Of a stretch of 64,000 nt of DNA, positions 15,540 to 24,020 are shown piece by piece (the first letter of the stretch is position 1; each line of letters begins with the position of its first letter). Source of the stretch: Ignavibacteriales bacterium (GTDB lineage Bacteria; Bacteroidota; Ignavibacteria; Ignavibacteriales; Melioribacteraceae); contig JAPLFF010000007.1 of NCBI GenBank assembly GCA_026390775.1, positions 1,240,001 to 1,304,000 on the forward strand, given 5' to 3'. The position numbers and the translations under genes were made by a program. A model generated the notes under the pieces. The model was not told the DNA's origin and made no database searches. It saw only the letters and a program-made list of their open reading frames with translations.

Positions 15540-16999
15540 TTTTTGTTTAGAATAAATTTTAAAAATCGTTTTTCATTAATTATAGATTCATCACTCTTTA
15601 TAAAACCGGCAGATTTAAATCCATTAATTGAAGCAATATTATCCGGGAGGATATAAGCAGTAATAGTTGAAATGTCCTTCTCGGAAAATATTTTAGTGCA
15701 CGCTTCTTTCAAAATATTTTTCGAAAAACCCTTTCCTCTAAATTCATTTACAATGCTGATGCTTACTACCGCATCAACTTTTTTAATATCAAACCGTACT
15801 TGTCCCATAAAATTGTTTTTCTTATCAAAAGCTAACAGAAATATATAATCTTCTTTCTTTATTTTCTCGGAAAACCATTTTTTATGATCACCCAACTCAA
15901 TAGTATCAGAGGTAATAGATTGACTCCTAACAGCGGGATCATTGGATAAATCGAATACTTTTTGCGAATCAACTTCAGCCGCGCTTCGTAAATAGAATCC
16001 ATATGAATTACAAACTTTGTCTATAAGATAATTGACCACACGAATCGAACCTTGACCATCAACATTATTCACACCAATACCGCTTAATTTTTTGCGGACG
16101 GAAATTGATTGTAAAGTTTGAAATTGTTCAATAATTCTTCTTATAAAGTTTACGTCGTTATGATAAATCGTATTTAATAAAAATCCTTTTCTTTTCCATT
16201 CAAGAATATTGTTTTTTTGATTTTCTGCTACAGCAATTGCAATTGAAGGCGTACCAGTGGCAGCAAGTTCGTAAAGCGTTTGTCCTGCCGCAGTAATAGC
16301 AATATCGGAAAACAGCATCAGCTCTCGCATAAGCAAAGCCGAGGGTGAATAAAATAATTCTGTATTGATATCACGAAGTTTTTCAATTTCATCTTTGTTT
16401 ATAAAGCCGCTTCCGACTACAACTTTCTTTTTTATGGCTGGAAAGTTTTCATGCAGCGATTTTAATACTGAACATGTTAGATTCTGGCTGTCTGTTGCAC
16501 CAAATGTTATTAGTATAGAAGAGAGTTCCTTATTGAATTTTCTGTTTACTGCATTCCAAAATTCTTTTCTGAGAGGAATATATTTTGTACCCAGCAAGAA
16601 TTCCTTGCCGGGTTTTTTCTTATATGGAAAAGTTTCCGCGTTTATAGTTCCATTCAAAATAATTCCGTCCGAGTAATCTATACGGATATTGTCATCTATA
16701 AACAGTGATACTTTAGCATGCTTTGAAATATTTTCGTAAAAATCTTTTCCTACCAGATAAGAATCTATAATAACAATATCACTGTTCTTTATTTCACCGA
16801 TTAATTTTGTCGGATGTGCAGCCCAGTCTATAATCTTATAATTTGTATTCGGGAGGAGCGATCTTACATTATCATCGCCATTGATATAAAGTGTAGGAAG
16901 AATATATTTCTTTTCAAAAGCTTGATAGAGTGAAAGACACCTGGTGATGTGTCCATATCCGGTTTTTGAAAATCCTTCGGTAATAATGGAGATCTTCAT
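15536..16999 (-). CDS. pseG: PseG-PseH fusion: UDP-sugar hydrolase plus N-acetyltransferase
   Basis: The 487-residue protein joins two pathway enzymes. Residues 1-330 are PseG-like, a GT-B-fold hydrolase that removes UDP from 2,4-diacetamido-2,4,6-trideoxy-altropyranose; H17 in KTGYGHITRCLSL matches the catalytic His position, and SDIAITAAGQTLYELAATGTPSIAI is the UDP-binding C-terminal lobe. Residues 335-487 are a GNAT acetyltransferase (YGFYLRSAAEVD... then SISIVNEFRGKGFSKNILKEAC with the acetyl-CoA loop), which fits PseH, the step just before hydrolysis. There is no separate pseH in the cluster. It overlaps pseC and pseI by 4 bp each. Confidence 0.9.
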   Translation of the reverse strand: MKISIITEGFSKTGYGHITRCLSLYQAFEKKYILPTLYINGDDNVRSLLPNTNYKIIDWAAHPTKLIGEIKNSDIVIIDSYLVGKDFYENISKHAKVSLFIDDNIRIDYSDGIILNGTINAETFPYKKKPGKEFLLGTKYIPLRKEFWNAVNRKFNKELSSILITFGATDSQNLTCSVLKSLHENFPAIKKKVVVGSGFINKDEIEKLRDINTELFYSPSALLMRELMLFSDIAITAAGQTLYELAATGTPSIAIAVAENQKNNILEWKRKGFLLNTIYHNDVNFIRRIIEQFQTLQSISVRKKLSGIGVNNVDGQGSIRVVNYLIDKVCNSYGFYLRSAAEVDSQKVFDLSNDPAVRSQSITSDTIELGDHKKWFSEKIKKEDYIFLLAFDKKNNFMGQVRFDIKKVDAVVSISIVNEFRGKGFSKNILKEACTKIFSEKDISTITAYILPDNIASINGFKSAGFIKSDESIINEKRFLKFILNKK

Positions 17000-18207
17000 T
17001 TTATCTTATCAAGTGTTTCGATAATTGTATTTGAAATATATTCAAGATCTTCTTCTGTTAGAGCGGGATACATCGGTATAGATAGCTCACGTTCATAAAA
17101 TTTCTCTGCGACAGGAAAATCATGGGCGTTGAATCCAAAGTTCTTTCGATAAAATGGTTGAAGATGTACAGGAACATAATGCACCTGGCAATTGATGTTT
17201 TTCTCTTTCAATTTTAAAAAATAATTCTTCTTGGAAATTTTTAACTCGTTAAAATTTATCTGAAGAGGATAAAGATGATACGCGTGTTTTGCAAATTCGG
17301 AAACTTTTGGGATAATAAAACGATCATCCTTTCCGAAAATCTTATCATAGTATTCGGCAATTTCTCTCCGCCTTCCGATATTAAGCTCTAACTTTCTTAA
17401 TTGGCTTATTCCAAGTGCACATTGAAAATCAGTGATGCGGTAGTTAAATCCGGGTTCATGCATTTCATAATACCATGGTCCGTCATTCTTTTCGAGAACA
17501 GATTCATCTTTCGTCATTCCGTGAGTGCGGAGAGTTTTTATTTTATTATCAAGCGATTCGTTATTAGTTAGAACGGCTCCGCCTTCGCCTGTAGTAATAT
17601 GTTTTACCGGATGAAAACTAAGATTAACAGCGTCAGCATATTTTGGTGCGTACTGAATTTCATCTTTGTATTCAGCGCCGAGAGCGTGGCAATAATCATT
17701 AACAAGTTGGAATTCATATTTTTCTTGTAATGTTTTTAATGCGCTCCAATCGCATGGATGGCCGGCATAATCAACGGCAACAACTGCTTTTACTTTTCTG
17801 TTTTGTGTTGAGTATTGTTTAAGCTTCCATTCAAGTTCATTCGGGTCAAGTGTGTATGAGGATTCATCTATGTCAACGAAATCGGGCGTGGCACCAACGT
17901 ATACAGCACAATTTGCACTTGCTAAAAATGTAATTGGTGAAGTGATTACAACATCATCTTTTTTCCAACCCAATCCTAAAGCGATTAAATGGAGTCCGGC
18001 AGTTCCGTTCGAAACTACAGAAGCAAATTTTCCCCCGAACCTATTATTTAGCGCTTGCTCGAACTTCTGAATTGTTGGTCCTTGAGTAAGCCAATCGGAT
18101 TTGAGAGTTTCTACAACTGCTTGAACATCGAAATCATCAATTGATTGCTGCCCGTAGGAGAAGTGTTTTGTGATCGGTTGTTGGTTATCGGTTGTCGGTT
18201 TTTTCAT
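16996..18207 (-). CDS. pseC: PseC: UDP-4-amino-4,6-dideoxy-altrosamine aminotransferase
   Basis: This PLP enzyme of the DegT/DnrJ/EryC1 family puts the 4-amino group on the 4-keto sugar made by PseB. The 403-residue protein has SYGQQSIDDFDVQAVVETLKSDWLTQGP at the start of the fold, the PLP-lysine K202 in LSFHPVKHITTGEGG, and the usual C-terminal YHLYPLQINF. The first 14 or so residues (MKKPTTDNQQPIT) are not family sequence; they are encoded by an interspersed repeat (18171-18201) that also flanks the broken gene upstream. The downstream pseG-pseH gene overlaps by 4 bp. Confidence 0.92.
   Translation of the reverse strand: MKKPTTDNQQPITKHFSYGQQSIDDFDVQAVVETLKSDWLTQGPTIQKFEQALNNRFGGKFASVVSNGTAGLHLIALGLGWKKDDVVITSPITFLASANCAVYVGATPDFVDIDESSYTLDPNELEWKLKQYSTQNRKVKAVVAVDYAGHPCDWSALKTLQEKYEFQLVNDYCHALGAEYKDEIQYAPKYADAVNLSFHPVKHITTGEGGAVLTNNESLDNKIKTLRTHGMTKDESVLEKNDGPWYYEMHEPGFNYRITDFQCALGISQLRKLELNIGRRREIAEYYDKIFGKDDRFIIPKVSEFAKHAYHLYPLQINFNELKISKKNYFLKLKEKNINCQVHYVPVHLQPFYRKNFGFNAHDFPVAEKFYERELSIPMYPALTEEDLEYISNTIIETLDKIK
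18171..18201 (+). repeat. Family A repeat, left arm of an inverted pair
   Basis: This tract contains the units ATCGGTTGTTGG and TTATCGGTTGTCGG. Bases 18173-18199 match the reverse complement of 18577-18603 at 23 of 27 positions by eye. It forms the N-terminal codons of pseC. Confidence 0.7.
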
Positions 18208-18571
18208 TTTGATTTTATTGATGATATTAATGAATTTATCTTTTTACCCAATATGGAGTAATTATTTTTAAGTTCTTTGAATATATTCTCTTCTAAGTAG
18301 CCCAAATCTTTGGCAAGTATTAAATGGTATTTTGTTCCTTCCACTGAGCCTCGAGAGATGATTAAGAATTGTAAAAATTCTTTTTTAGAAAATCTTCCCA
18401 TCCCTTTAGTAATATTTGTCGGGATGGATTGAGCAGATCTAATAATTTGTTGTGTAGAATATAATCTTCTGACTTAGGAAATGATTTAACAACCTTATAA
18501 ATTTCTAGAACTAGAGAATGCGAAAACTTCCAAATTTCTAAATCCTCAAATGATTTAATCTTATTTATCAT
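18204..18571 (-). pseudogene. Frameshifted four-helix-bundle protein (S23/IVP, TIGR02436-like)
   Basis: The first part (from 18571) reads MINKIKSFEDLEIWKFSHSLVLEIYKVVKSFPKSEDY, the typical start of four-helix-bundle proteins related to those encoded in 23S rRNA intervening sequences. After HNKLL the frame fails; shifting frame at about 18441-18447 restores the canonical RSAQSIPTNITKGMGRFSKKEFLQFL and continues to the stop at 18204. One lost base in an AT run explains this, and the restored length of about 122 residues is normal. It lies between pseB and pseC and is bracketed by inverted family A repeats. It could be a decayed gene or a sequencing indel. Confidence 0.85.
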
Positions 18572-18573
18572 TA

Positions 18574-18624
18574 CTCACCGATAACTGATAACCGACAACA
18601 GATAACTATTATTGCTCACCGATC
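18574..18624 (-). repeat. Family A repeat, right arm of an inverted pair
   Basis: The tract has ACCGATAACTGATAACC and ACCGACAAC units in the opposite orientation to 18171-18201. It begins beside the start of the broken four-helix gene and reaches the last codons of pseB (GCTCACCGATCAC). Confidence 0.7.
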
Positions 18625-19643
18625 ACATTTGTTTTGATAAGTTGTTGCAATTCTGAGACTGAAAGAAACCATTCGTTTGTTCCGCTGTTATATTTGAAAC
18701 CGTATTCGCAAAACTTTCCGGCTTTACCACTGCTTGCAATCCGGAATTTTTCAGTATTCCAAAGTTTTAACTGTTCATTATCGCCAAGTTGGACGGAAGG
18801 AAGAATAACAAAATACTTTTCAAATTCTATTGTGTTTAGAGCATCCGCCTCAGTTATCATTTCTTCGTGTATCTTTTCGCCGGGACGAATTCCCACTTCC
18901 TGGATTTTACAATCGGGTGCGATTGCCCTAGCTAAATCTAAAATATTGAAGGAAGGAATTTTCGGAACAAATAGTTCTCCGCCCCACATTTTATCGAAGC
19001 ATTGCGATACAAAATCTACACCTTCCTGAAGTGTAATATTAAAACGCGTCATTCTTTTATCAGTAATCGGGAGAACACCTGAACTTTTCTTCTCAATGAA
19101 AAATGGAATAACAGAACCGCGGCTTCCCATAACATTTCCATAACGGACCACGGAAAATTTTATATCGTGTTTGCCTTTATAATTGTTAGCAGCAGTAAAA
19201 AGTTTATCGGATGTCAATTTAGTTGCACCATAAAGATTTATTGGTGCGGCGGCTTTATCAGTGCTAAGGGCAATAACTTTTTTAACTCCGCTTTCAAAGC
19301 AAGCATCAATTACATTTTGTCCGCCGATGATATTTGTCTTTACCGCCTCAAACGGATTGTACTCTGCTGCTGGAACTTGTTTGAGTGCAGCTGCATGAAC
19401 AACTATATCTACCTCTTCCATTGCACGCGTTAATCTCTTTGCTTCGCGAACATCGCCGATAAAATAACGCATTAGCACACTGTCTTTTTTAAATTTCGGA
19501 TCTTGCTGCATTTCAAATTGCTTCAGTTCATCTCTGCTGTAAATAATTATTTTTTTCGGATTGTAGCGTTTAAGAACAGTCTCAATAAACTTCTTACCGA
19601 AAGAACCGGTTCCACCTGTTATAAGAATAGTTTTACCGTCCAT
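18609..19643 (-). CDS. pseB: PseB: UDP-GlcNAc 4,6-dehydratase (inverting)
   Basis: PseB starts the pathway by dehydrating and C5-epimerising UDP-GlcNAc. The 344-residue SDR protein has the NAD(P) motif ILITGGTGSFGKKF, the IYSRDELKQFEMQ segment that is diagnostic for the PseB/FlaA1 group, HAAALKQVPAAEYNPFEAVKTN, and the active-site stretch STDKAAAPINLYGATKL with Tyr and Lys. The start is well placed. It is the first of the pse genes and is separated from pseC only by the four-helix-bundle remnant. The last codons overlap the right-hand family A repeat. Confidence 0.95.
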   Translation of the reverse strand: MDGKTILITGGTGSFGKKFIETVLKRYNPKKIIIYSRDELKQFEMQQDPKFKKDSVLMRYFIGDVREAKRLTRAMEEVDIVVHAAALKQVPAAEYNPFEAVKTNIIGGQNVIDACFESGVKKVIALSTDKAAAPINLYGATKLTSDKLFTAANNYKGKHDIKFSVVRYGNVMGSRGSVIPFFIEKKSSGVLPITDKRMTRFNITLQEGVDFVSQCFDKMWGGELFVPKIPSFNILDLARAIAPDCKIQEVGIRPGEKIHEEMITEADALNTIEFEKYFVILPSVQLGDNEQLKLWNTEKFRIASSGKAGKFCEYGFKYNSGTNEWFLSVSELQQLIKTNVIGEQ

Positions 19644-19725
19644 AAATCCTCGTGTTTAACTAATAACAAATTTAGGAAAATTATCATTCTGTTTGCTGTG
19701 AAAATATTTAGCAACAACTGGTTAA

Positions 19726-21117
19726 TTATAAAGAAAGAGGGTCATTGAAAAGAGATCGGCCGTTAAATCTTTCGGCTATATTATTCTCTTTATAAAACCG
19801 ATCAAAAAACGGAATGTATTTCTCGTAAAGCCTGTGGAGCTTTTCCATCTTGTAATTTTCAAAAACCCAGAGATGCTTTTTAAATTTCCACAGTTTTGAA
19901 TAAATAGCTCGGTTGTAGAGCGGGCCCGCAATTCTTATTAAAATATAAACGAGCCAATGCCAGAAATGCAATTGATAATTGATAATTGCGAATTGAGAAT
20001 TATTTATTGTTTGTTGGAAATAATATGAAGCACGTATGTGATTCATTCCATCGCCATAACCAATAATATCTTTGATCAATTTATTACGCATTGAATCTTT
20101 CTCAGCACTATAAAAACTTTCAATCCTTCCGGTCGAATAAAATTCATCAATTAATTTTTGAAATGAATTATAATCTTGAACAATAACCGAACCTTTGTAA
20201 AGCGGATCGCGGTTGAATTCTACTTCGGGATTAATAAAAATTGTTTGTTTTTCCATCAGCCAACTTTCAAGTGCCGTTGTAGATTCGAAGCAAGTCCAAA
20301 TATCTGAAACACTAATCAGATCATGAATTGATTCCTCTTCGCACAAGTAAACCACATTTTTGTAATGAGCAAGTTCGCTCATTTCATTTTTTACCGGTTC
20401 AGTTCTTTCGGGTGCATTTTCTTGTGGATGTTGTTTTAATATGAATAGAGTTGAAGGATTATTAATTATTGCTTGTTCTAAAATATTTTTTACTTTTTTC
20501 CGCTGATCTTCAATCCACTTTAATTTACTCTCATCACCTTTTGCCCAAACAAGCAATTCATCTCGTCCGCGTTTGTGATCCAACTTACCGAATGCCCATC
20601 CCGCATAACCAATTACTTTTTTGAATTGAGTACTGCTGTACTTGCGGAGGAAATCTTCTTTCTGCATGAACTTATAAATTGTATAACGATCGAATCCTAC
20701 ACCGCCGGTTACAACAATTTTATCTTTTGCTTCTGGGACTTCTTTCCTTAGGAACTCAGCCGTGCGTTCACTCCAACAGCAAACAAAATCTTGATAGAAT
20801 TTTTTATCGCGGTTGAATCCCCAATAATTAAAACTACCGTCGGTTCTAAAATTTCCTTCGGAGATAAGCGCAAACAAAGGAATATTTTGTTTATGAGCGA
20901 TCTTTGAAATTTGAAAATAGAGATTACTACCGATAGTGTTTGCTTGTAAAATTATATCCGGTTTAAGGCGGTAGATTTGATAAATATCTATATTGAGTGC
21001 GTGATGAAATTCGCAGTTCAAAAATCTTTCTGCAAAGTATCTGATAGGCAGCATCATTTCCACATCGCGCCCGACAGCAAAATCCGTAAAGCAAAGTACT
21101 TTTATTTTTTTATTCAT
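19726..21117 (-). CDS. Putative GT-B-like surface carbohydrate biosynthesis protein
   Basis: The 463-residue protein is not recognised with certainty. It looks like a two-lobed GT-B protein: KIKVLCFTDFAVGRDVEMMLPIRYFAER at the start, IVVTGGVGFDRYTIYKF in the middle, then LFILKQHPQENAPERTEPVKNEM and SISDIWTCFESTTALESWLMEKQTIFINPE (SD-TCFESTTALE), a pattern seen in CDP-glycerol-transferase-like and surface-carbohydrate proteins. No membrane segment dominates. Residues about 371-383 (NSQFAIINYQL) come from a family B repeat and are probably an insertion. It lies in the glycan locus between a GT4 gene and pseB. Confidence 0.6.
   Translation of the reverse strand: MNKKIKVLCFTDFAVGRDVEMMLPIRYFAERFLNCEFHHALNIDIYQIYRLKPDIILQANTIGSNLYFQISKIAHKQNIPLFALISEGNFRTDGSFNYWGFNRDKKFYQDFVCCWSERTAEFLRKEVPEAKDKIVVTGGVGFDRYTIYKFMQKEDFLRKYSSTQFKKVIGYAGWAFGKLDHKRGRDELLVWAKGDESKLKWIEDQRKKVKNILEQAIINNPSTLFILKQHPQENAPERTEPVKNEMSELAHYKNVVYLCEEESIHDLISVSDIWTCFESTTALESWLMEKQTIFINPEVEFNRDPLYKGSVIVQDYNSFQKLIDEFYSTGRIESFYSAEKDSMRNKLIKDIIGYGDGMNHIRASYYFQQTINNSQFAIINYQLHFWHWLVYILIRIAGPLYNRAIYSKLWKFKKHLWVFENYKMEKLHRLYEKYIPFFDRFYKENNIAERFNGRSLFNDPLSL
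19969..20003. repeat. Family B repeat inside the GT-B-like gene
   Basis: This tract shares an identical core of about 26 nt, beginning AATTGATAATTGCG and ending TTGAGAATTA, with the copy at 27921-27956. It lies in frame within the host gene and adds an Asn/Ile/Gln-rich segment. Confidence 0.7.
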
Positions 21118-21120
21118 ATT

Positions 21121-21203
21121 TATAGTTGTGTCATTCTGAAAGAGTCCGGCAGTCGCCGGACGACTGAAGAATCCGAGACTCTTCGCTTTGCTCAGAGTGA
21201 CAT
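21121..21203. repeat. REP-like interspersed repeat (family C)
   Basis: It fills the gap between two glycan genes. Blocks GTCATTCTGAAAGAG, GAAGAATCCGAGA, CTTCGCTTTGCTCAG and GAGTGACA match the order seen at 601-695. A small internal palindrome (GTCCGGCAG-TCGCCGGAC) can fold into a hairpin. Confidence 0.65.
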
Positions 21204-21204
21204 T

Positions 21205-22503
21205 TTAATGTTTTGTTATTAGATCTAAATAACCTGCCAGCTTCTTAGTTAAATTTCTATTTGAGTATTGAGAAATATCTGTTTTGTTCGATGGCAAATT
21301 GTCTTGTCTAAATTTTTCGTATAAATCTTTTACTGTTCTAATTGTTTTTTCAAGATCATTGAAATCACAAGTATAGCCGGCATTAACACCGTGAACAATC
21401 TTTGAAGCATCGCTTTCTTCCGGGCCGACAACAAGTATTGGTCTGCGTGAAGCAAGATACTCAAAAAGTTTTCCGGGGAGCCTCCCATTAACATTAGGCA
21501 TATCGTTTAGAATAAGTAACAATATTTGCGATTGGTGCATACTTTCAAGAGTTTCCTTTCTTGAAATATGATCTGATAGATTAAGATTTCCAGTTAGCCC
21601 AAGTGATTTAATTTCATCAACGATTGCATGACCGACAAATCCGACTAGCTCAATCTCAAGATTGTTCGCAAATTGTTTATTCTCATTTGCAATAATAGAA
21701 AGTGCTTTCCACAAAGTTTTTGCATTGCGGTCGGGACCCAAACTTCCGAAATGACTCAAGGTAAATTTTTTTGAAAGCGGAACATTTATGTTTTGAAAAT
21801 CATCTTCATCATAACCCCAAACAATTACGCCAACATCTTTTGCACCGATTGATTCAAGATCGTTTTTCCAAGTGTCGCTGCAGATCGTAACTTTATCCGC
21901 CCACCGAAAGACAAGTTGTTCTTTTGCTTCATGAATTTTTTTTGATATCGGATTCAACATAAGCTGGGGGAAATAATCCACTTGTGTCCAAGGATCTTGA
22001 AAATCTGCATGCCATGGAATTTTTAAATTTCTCTTTATCTCGTACGCGATCATGTGAGTAGATTGAGGCGGACCGTTGGTGAATAAAACATCAACAGGAT
22101 TATCTTTTAAATATTTAGATAAAAATTTTACCGAGGGACGAATCCAAAACTTTCGGGCATCAGGAATAAAAATATTTCCGCGAATCCAGATGCCAAGTTT
22201 ATGTCCGATACTTGGTTTTTCTTCTTCAATAAAAACATTGTGAATCCGCTCTTCCTTTTTCTTGCCCGTGATGAATTTAAATAAATTATACGGTTCCCAA
22301 ATTTTAGTTTTTAAAATTTTAACACTGTTCGGTATGTCCTTAAAATTTCCTTCATCTAAAACAGGATATTCGGGATTCTCTGCAGTACAGATAACCGGTT
22401 CCCAACCGAACTCGCGTAAATATTTTGTAAACTTTAAGCAGCGGTGAACAGCAATACCGCCTGCAGGTGGCCAATAGTATGATATGATCAAAACTTTTTT
22501 CAT
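21205..22503 (-). CDS. Glycosyltransferase family 4-type
   Basis: The 432-residue GT-B protein starts KVLIISYYWPPAGGIAVHRCLKFTKYLREFGWEPVICT, the glycine-rich N-terminal lobe of GT4 enzymes. The C-terminal lobe has FTLSHFGSLGPDRNAKTLWKAL and LLLILNDMPNVNGRLPGKLFEYLASRRPILVVGPEESDA, with the GKLFEYLA donor-binding motif. The substrate is unknown. It starts at the last base of the flippase stop (TAATG), so the two are translationally coupled. Confidence 0.9.
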   Translation of the reverse strand: MKKVLIISYYWPPAGGIAVHRCLKFTKYLREFGWEPVICTAENPEYPVLDEGNFKDIPNSVKILKTKIWEPYNLFKFITGKKKEERIHNVFIEEEKPSIGHKLGIWIRGNIFIPDARKFWIRPSVKFLSKYLKDNPVDVLFTNGPPQSTHMIAYEIKRNLKIPWHADFQDPWTQVDYFPQLMLNPISKKIHEAKEQLVFRWADKVTICSDTWKNDLESIGAKDVGVIVWGYDEDDFQNINVPLSKKFTLSHFGSLGPDRNAKTLWKALSIIANENKQFANNLEIELVGFVGHAIVDEIKSLGLTGNLNLSDHISRKETLESMHQSQILLLILNDMPNVNGRLPGKLFEYLASRRPILVVGPEESDASKIVHGVNAGYTCDFNDLEKTIRTVKDLYEKFRQDNLPSNKTDISQYSNRNLTKKLAGYLDLITKH

Positions 22504-24020
22504 TAGTGAGTTATATTCTCTGAATCTTCGGGCGCTTTATCAGATCCGCGAATTATTCCTTTAACAAAGTCTATCATTTTAACGGGACTTAAAAGTATAT
22601 CCAATTCCCGTTTTTCATAAAAGCGGAAGAAGAAAAGAATAAACGGAAATGAAATAGTAATAATTATTTTAATTAAGAAAGTTAGAACAAAATTCATTTG
22701 AGGTAAAAAATAAATAGGCGATGAAAGTATAATTCCAATTAGAATCATCACAAGCAGCTTGGAATTTTCATACGGAATCTTTAAATATTTATTCGAAAAG
22801 ATCTGAGTTATGAAATAAAAAATCGTGAATGAAATTAAAGTATTCACAGCGGCGGCAATAATTCCGTATTTAGGTATAAAAATAAAATTTAAAATAATAT
22901 TTAAGGCAGCGGCGGCGGTTGTAATCCACGCAATATGCTTTGTGTTTTTTGTTAAAAACATTCCTATAGAAGCGGTTAAACGCATTCCGCTTAGGACATA
23001 AGAAAGAAGAATGATCGGGATTACTATAAAAGCTGAACGATATTCGCCTTGAGGGGCAAACATACCGACAATCTCTTTGCTGAATAATGAAAGAAGAATA
23101 AATCCCCAGACAAAAAAGAAAGTCGAGTAGGTCATTAATTTTGTGAAGAAGCGGTTATCATCCGGCATTCCGTAATATTTATATGCTAATGGCAATAACC
23201 CCAAACTGAATGGTAAAATTAAAAACATATTGAGTACGCCGGCAACGCGATAACCTAAACCGTATATCGCTACAGATTTTGCACCGAGTAAAAGTTTTAT
23301 TATAAATCGGTCGCTTTGATTAAGCAGCATAAAACCCAACGCACTGAATATTAAAGGCAATCCGAATTTTAACGCAGTAACAAAAATTTGATTATTAAAA
23401 TCGAATTTCATCTTTGGAATTATTCTTAATAAAAGAACAAGCACAGTAAATAATTCTGCCGTTAAAGTTGCGTACAAAATTCCTTCTATTCCAAGATTGG
23501 CAAATGCTACAAAGTAAATTGTTATGCACGTCATCAATAAAGTTTTAGCAATGCTGACAATAGAGTAATAACCTGCCTCCTCGTCGGCGCGGACTTTAGC
23601 AAGGAACAAATCGTTCATTACACGGAGAAGTACTATGTAAGCAATTAAACGGATGTAAATGGATTTGAATTGCGAATGCTCAAAAAAGGAAGAATGATTT
23701 GATATTAATAGTTCGGTAATCAAAACAAGAATAACACAGACGGAAAAAACAAATGCAGACAAGGTAAAAAGCGCCGATTCCTTCTGCCCTTTGTATTCTT
23801 TGCTGTTATTTAAAAAAATTATTGAACTTGCCTGACCGAGAATTGCAACTCCGGCGAGTATCTGAATTGAGTTGTCAATCAAATCCCAGTTGCCGAATTC
23901 ACTTATAGTTAATTTAGCCGTGAACAACGGAAGTAAAATTACACCGACTATTTTCGGCGCAATATTACTTAGACTATAAACAAATGTATCACGGACTGTA
24001 CTTTTAAGTCGTTCAAGCAT
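22503..24020 (-). CDS. Polysaccharide flippase (Wzx/MATE-like)
   Basis: The 505-residue protein has about 12-14 hydrophobic segments spread over its whole length and starts with RLKSTVRDTFVYSLSNIAPKIVGVILLPLFTAKL, the usual opening of O-antigen and oligosaccharide flippases. Its expected role is to move lipid-linked glycan units across the inner membrane. The upstream YfhO gene ends exactly where it starts, and the following glycosyltransferase gene overlaps its stop. The C-terminal tail is short and charged. Confidence 0.88.
   Translation of the reverse strand: MLERLKSTVRDTFVYSLSNIAPKIVGVILLPLFTAKLTISEFGNWDLIDNSIQILAGVAILGQASSIIFLNNSKEYKGQKESALFTLSAFVFSVCVILVLITELLISNHSSFFEHSQFKSIYIRLIAYIVLLRVMNDLFLAKVRADEEAGYYSIVSIAKTLLMTCITIYFVAFANLGIEGILYATLTAELFTVLVLLLRIIPKMKFDFNNQIFVTALKFGLPLIFSALGFMLLNQSDRFIIKLLLGAKSVAIYGLGYRVAGVLNMFLILPFSLGLLPLAYKYYGMPDDNRFFTKLMTYSTFFFVWGFILLSLFSKEIVGMFAPQGEYRSAFIVIPIILLSYVLSGMRLTASIGMFLTKNTKHIAWITTAAAALNIILNFIFIPKYGIIAAAVNTLISFTIFYFITQIFSNKYLKIPYENSKLLVMILIGIILSSPIYFLPQMNFVLTFLIKIIITISFPFILFFFRFYEKRELDILLSPVKMIDFVKGIIRGSDKAPEDSENITH

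Noticed and set aside
18170-18625. CRISPR-like repeats
   Set aside because: The repeats are inverted, not directly spaced with unique spacers, and no cas gene is present.
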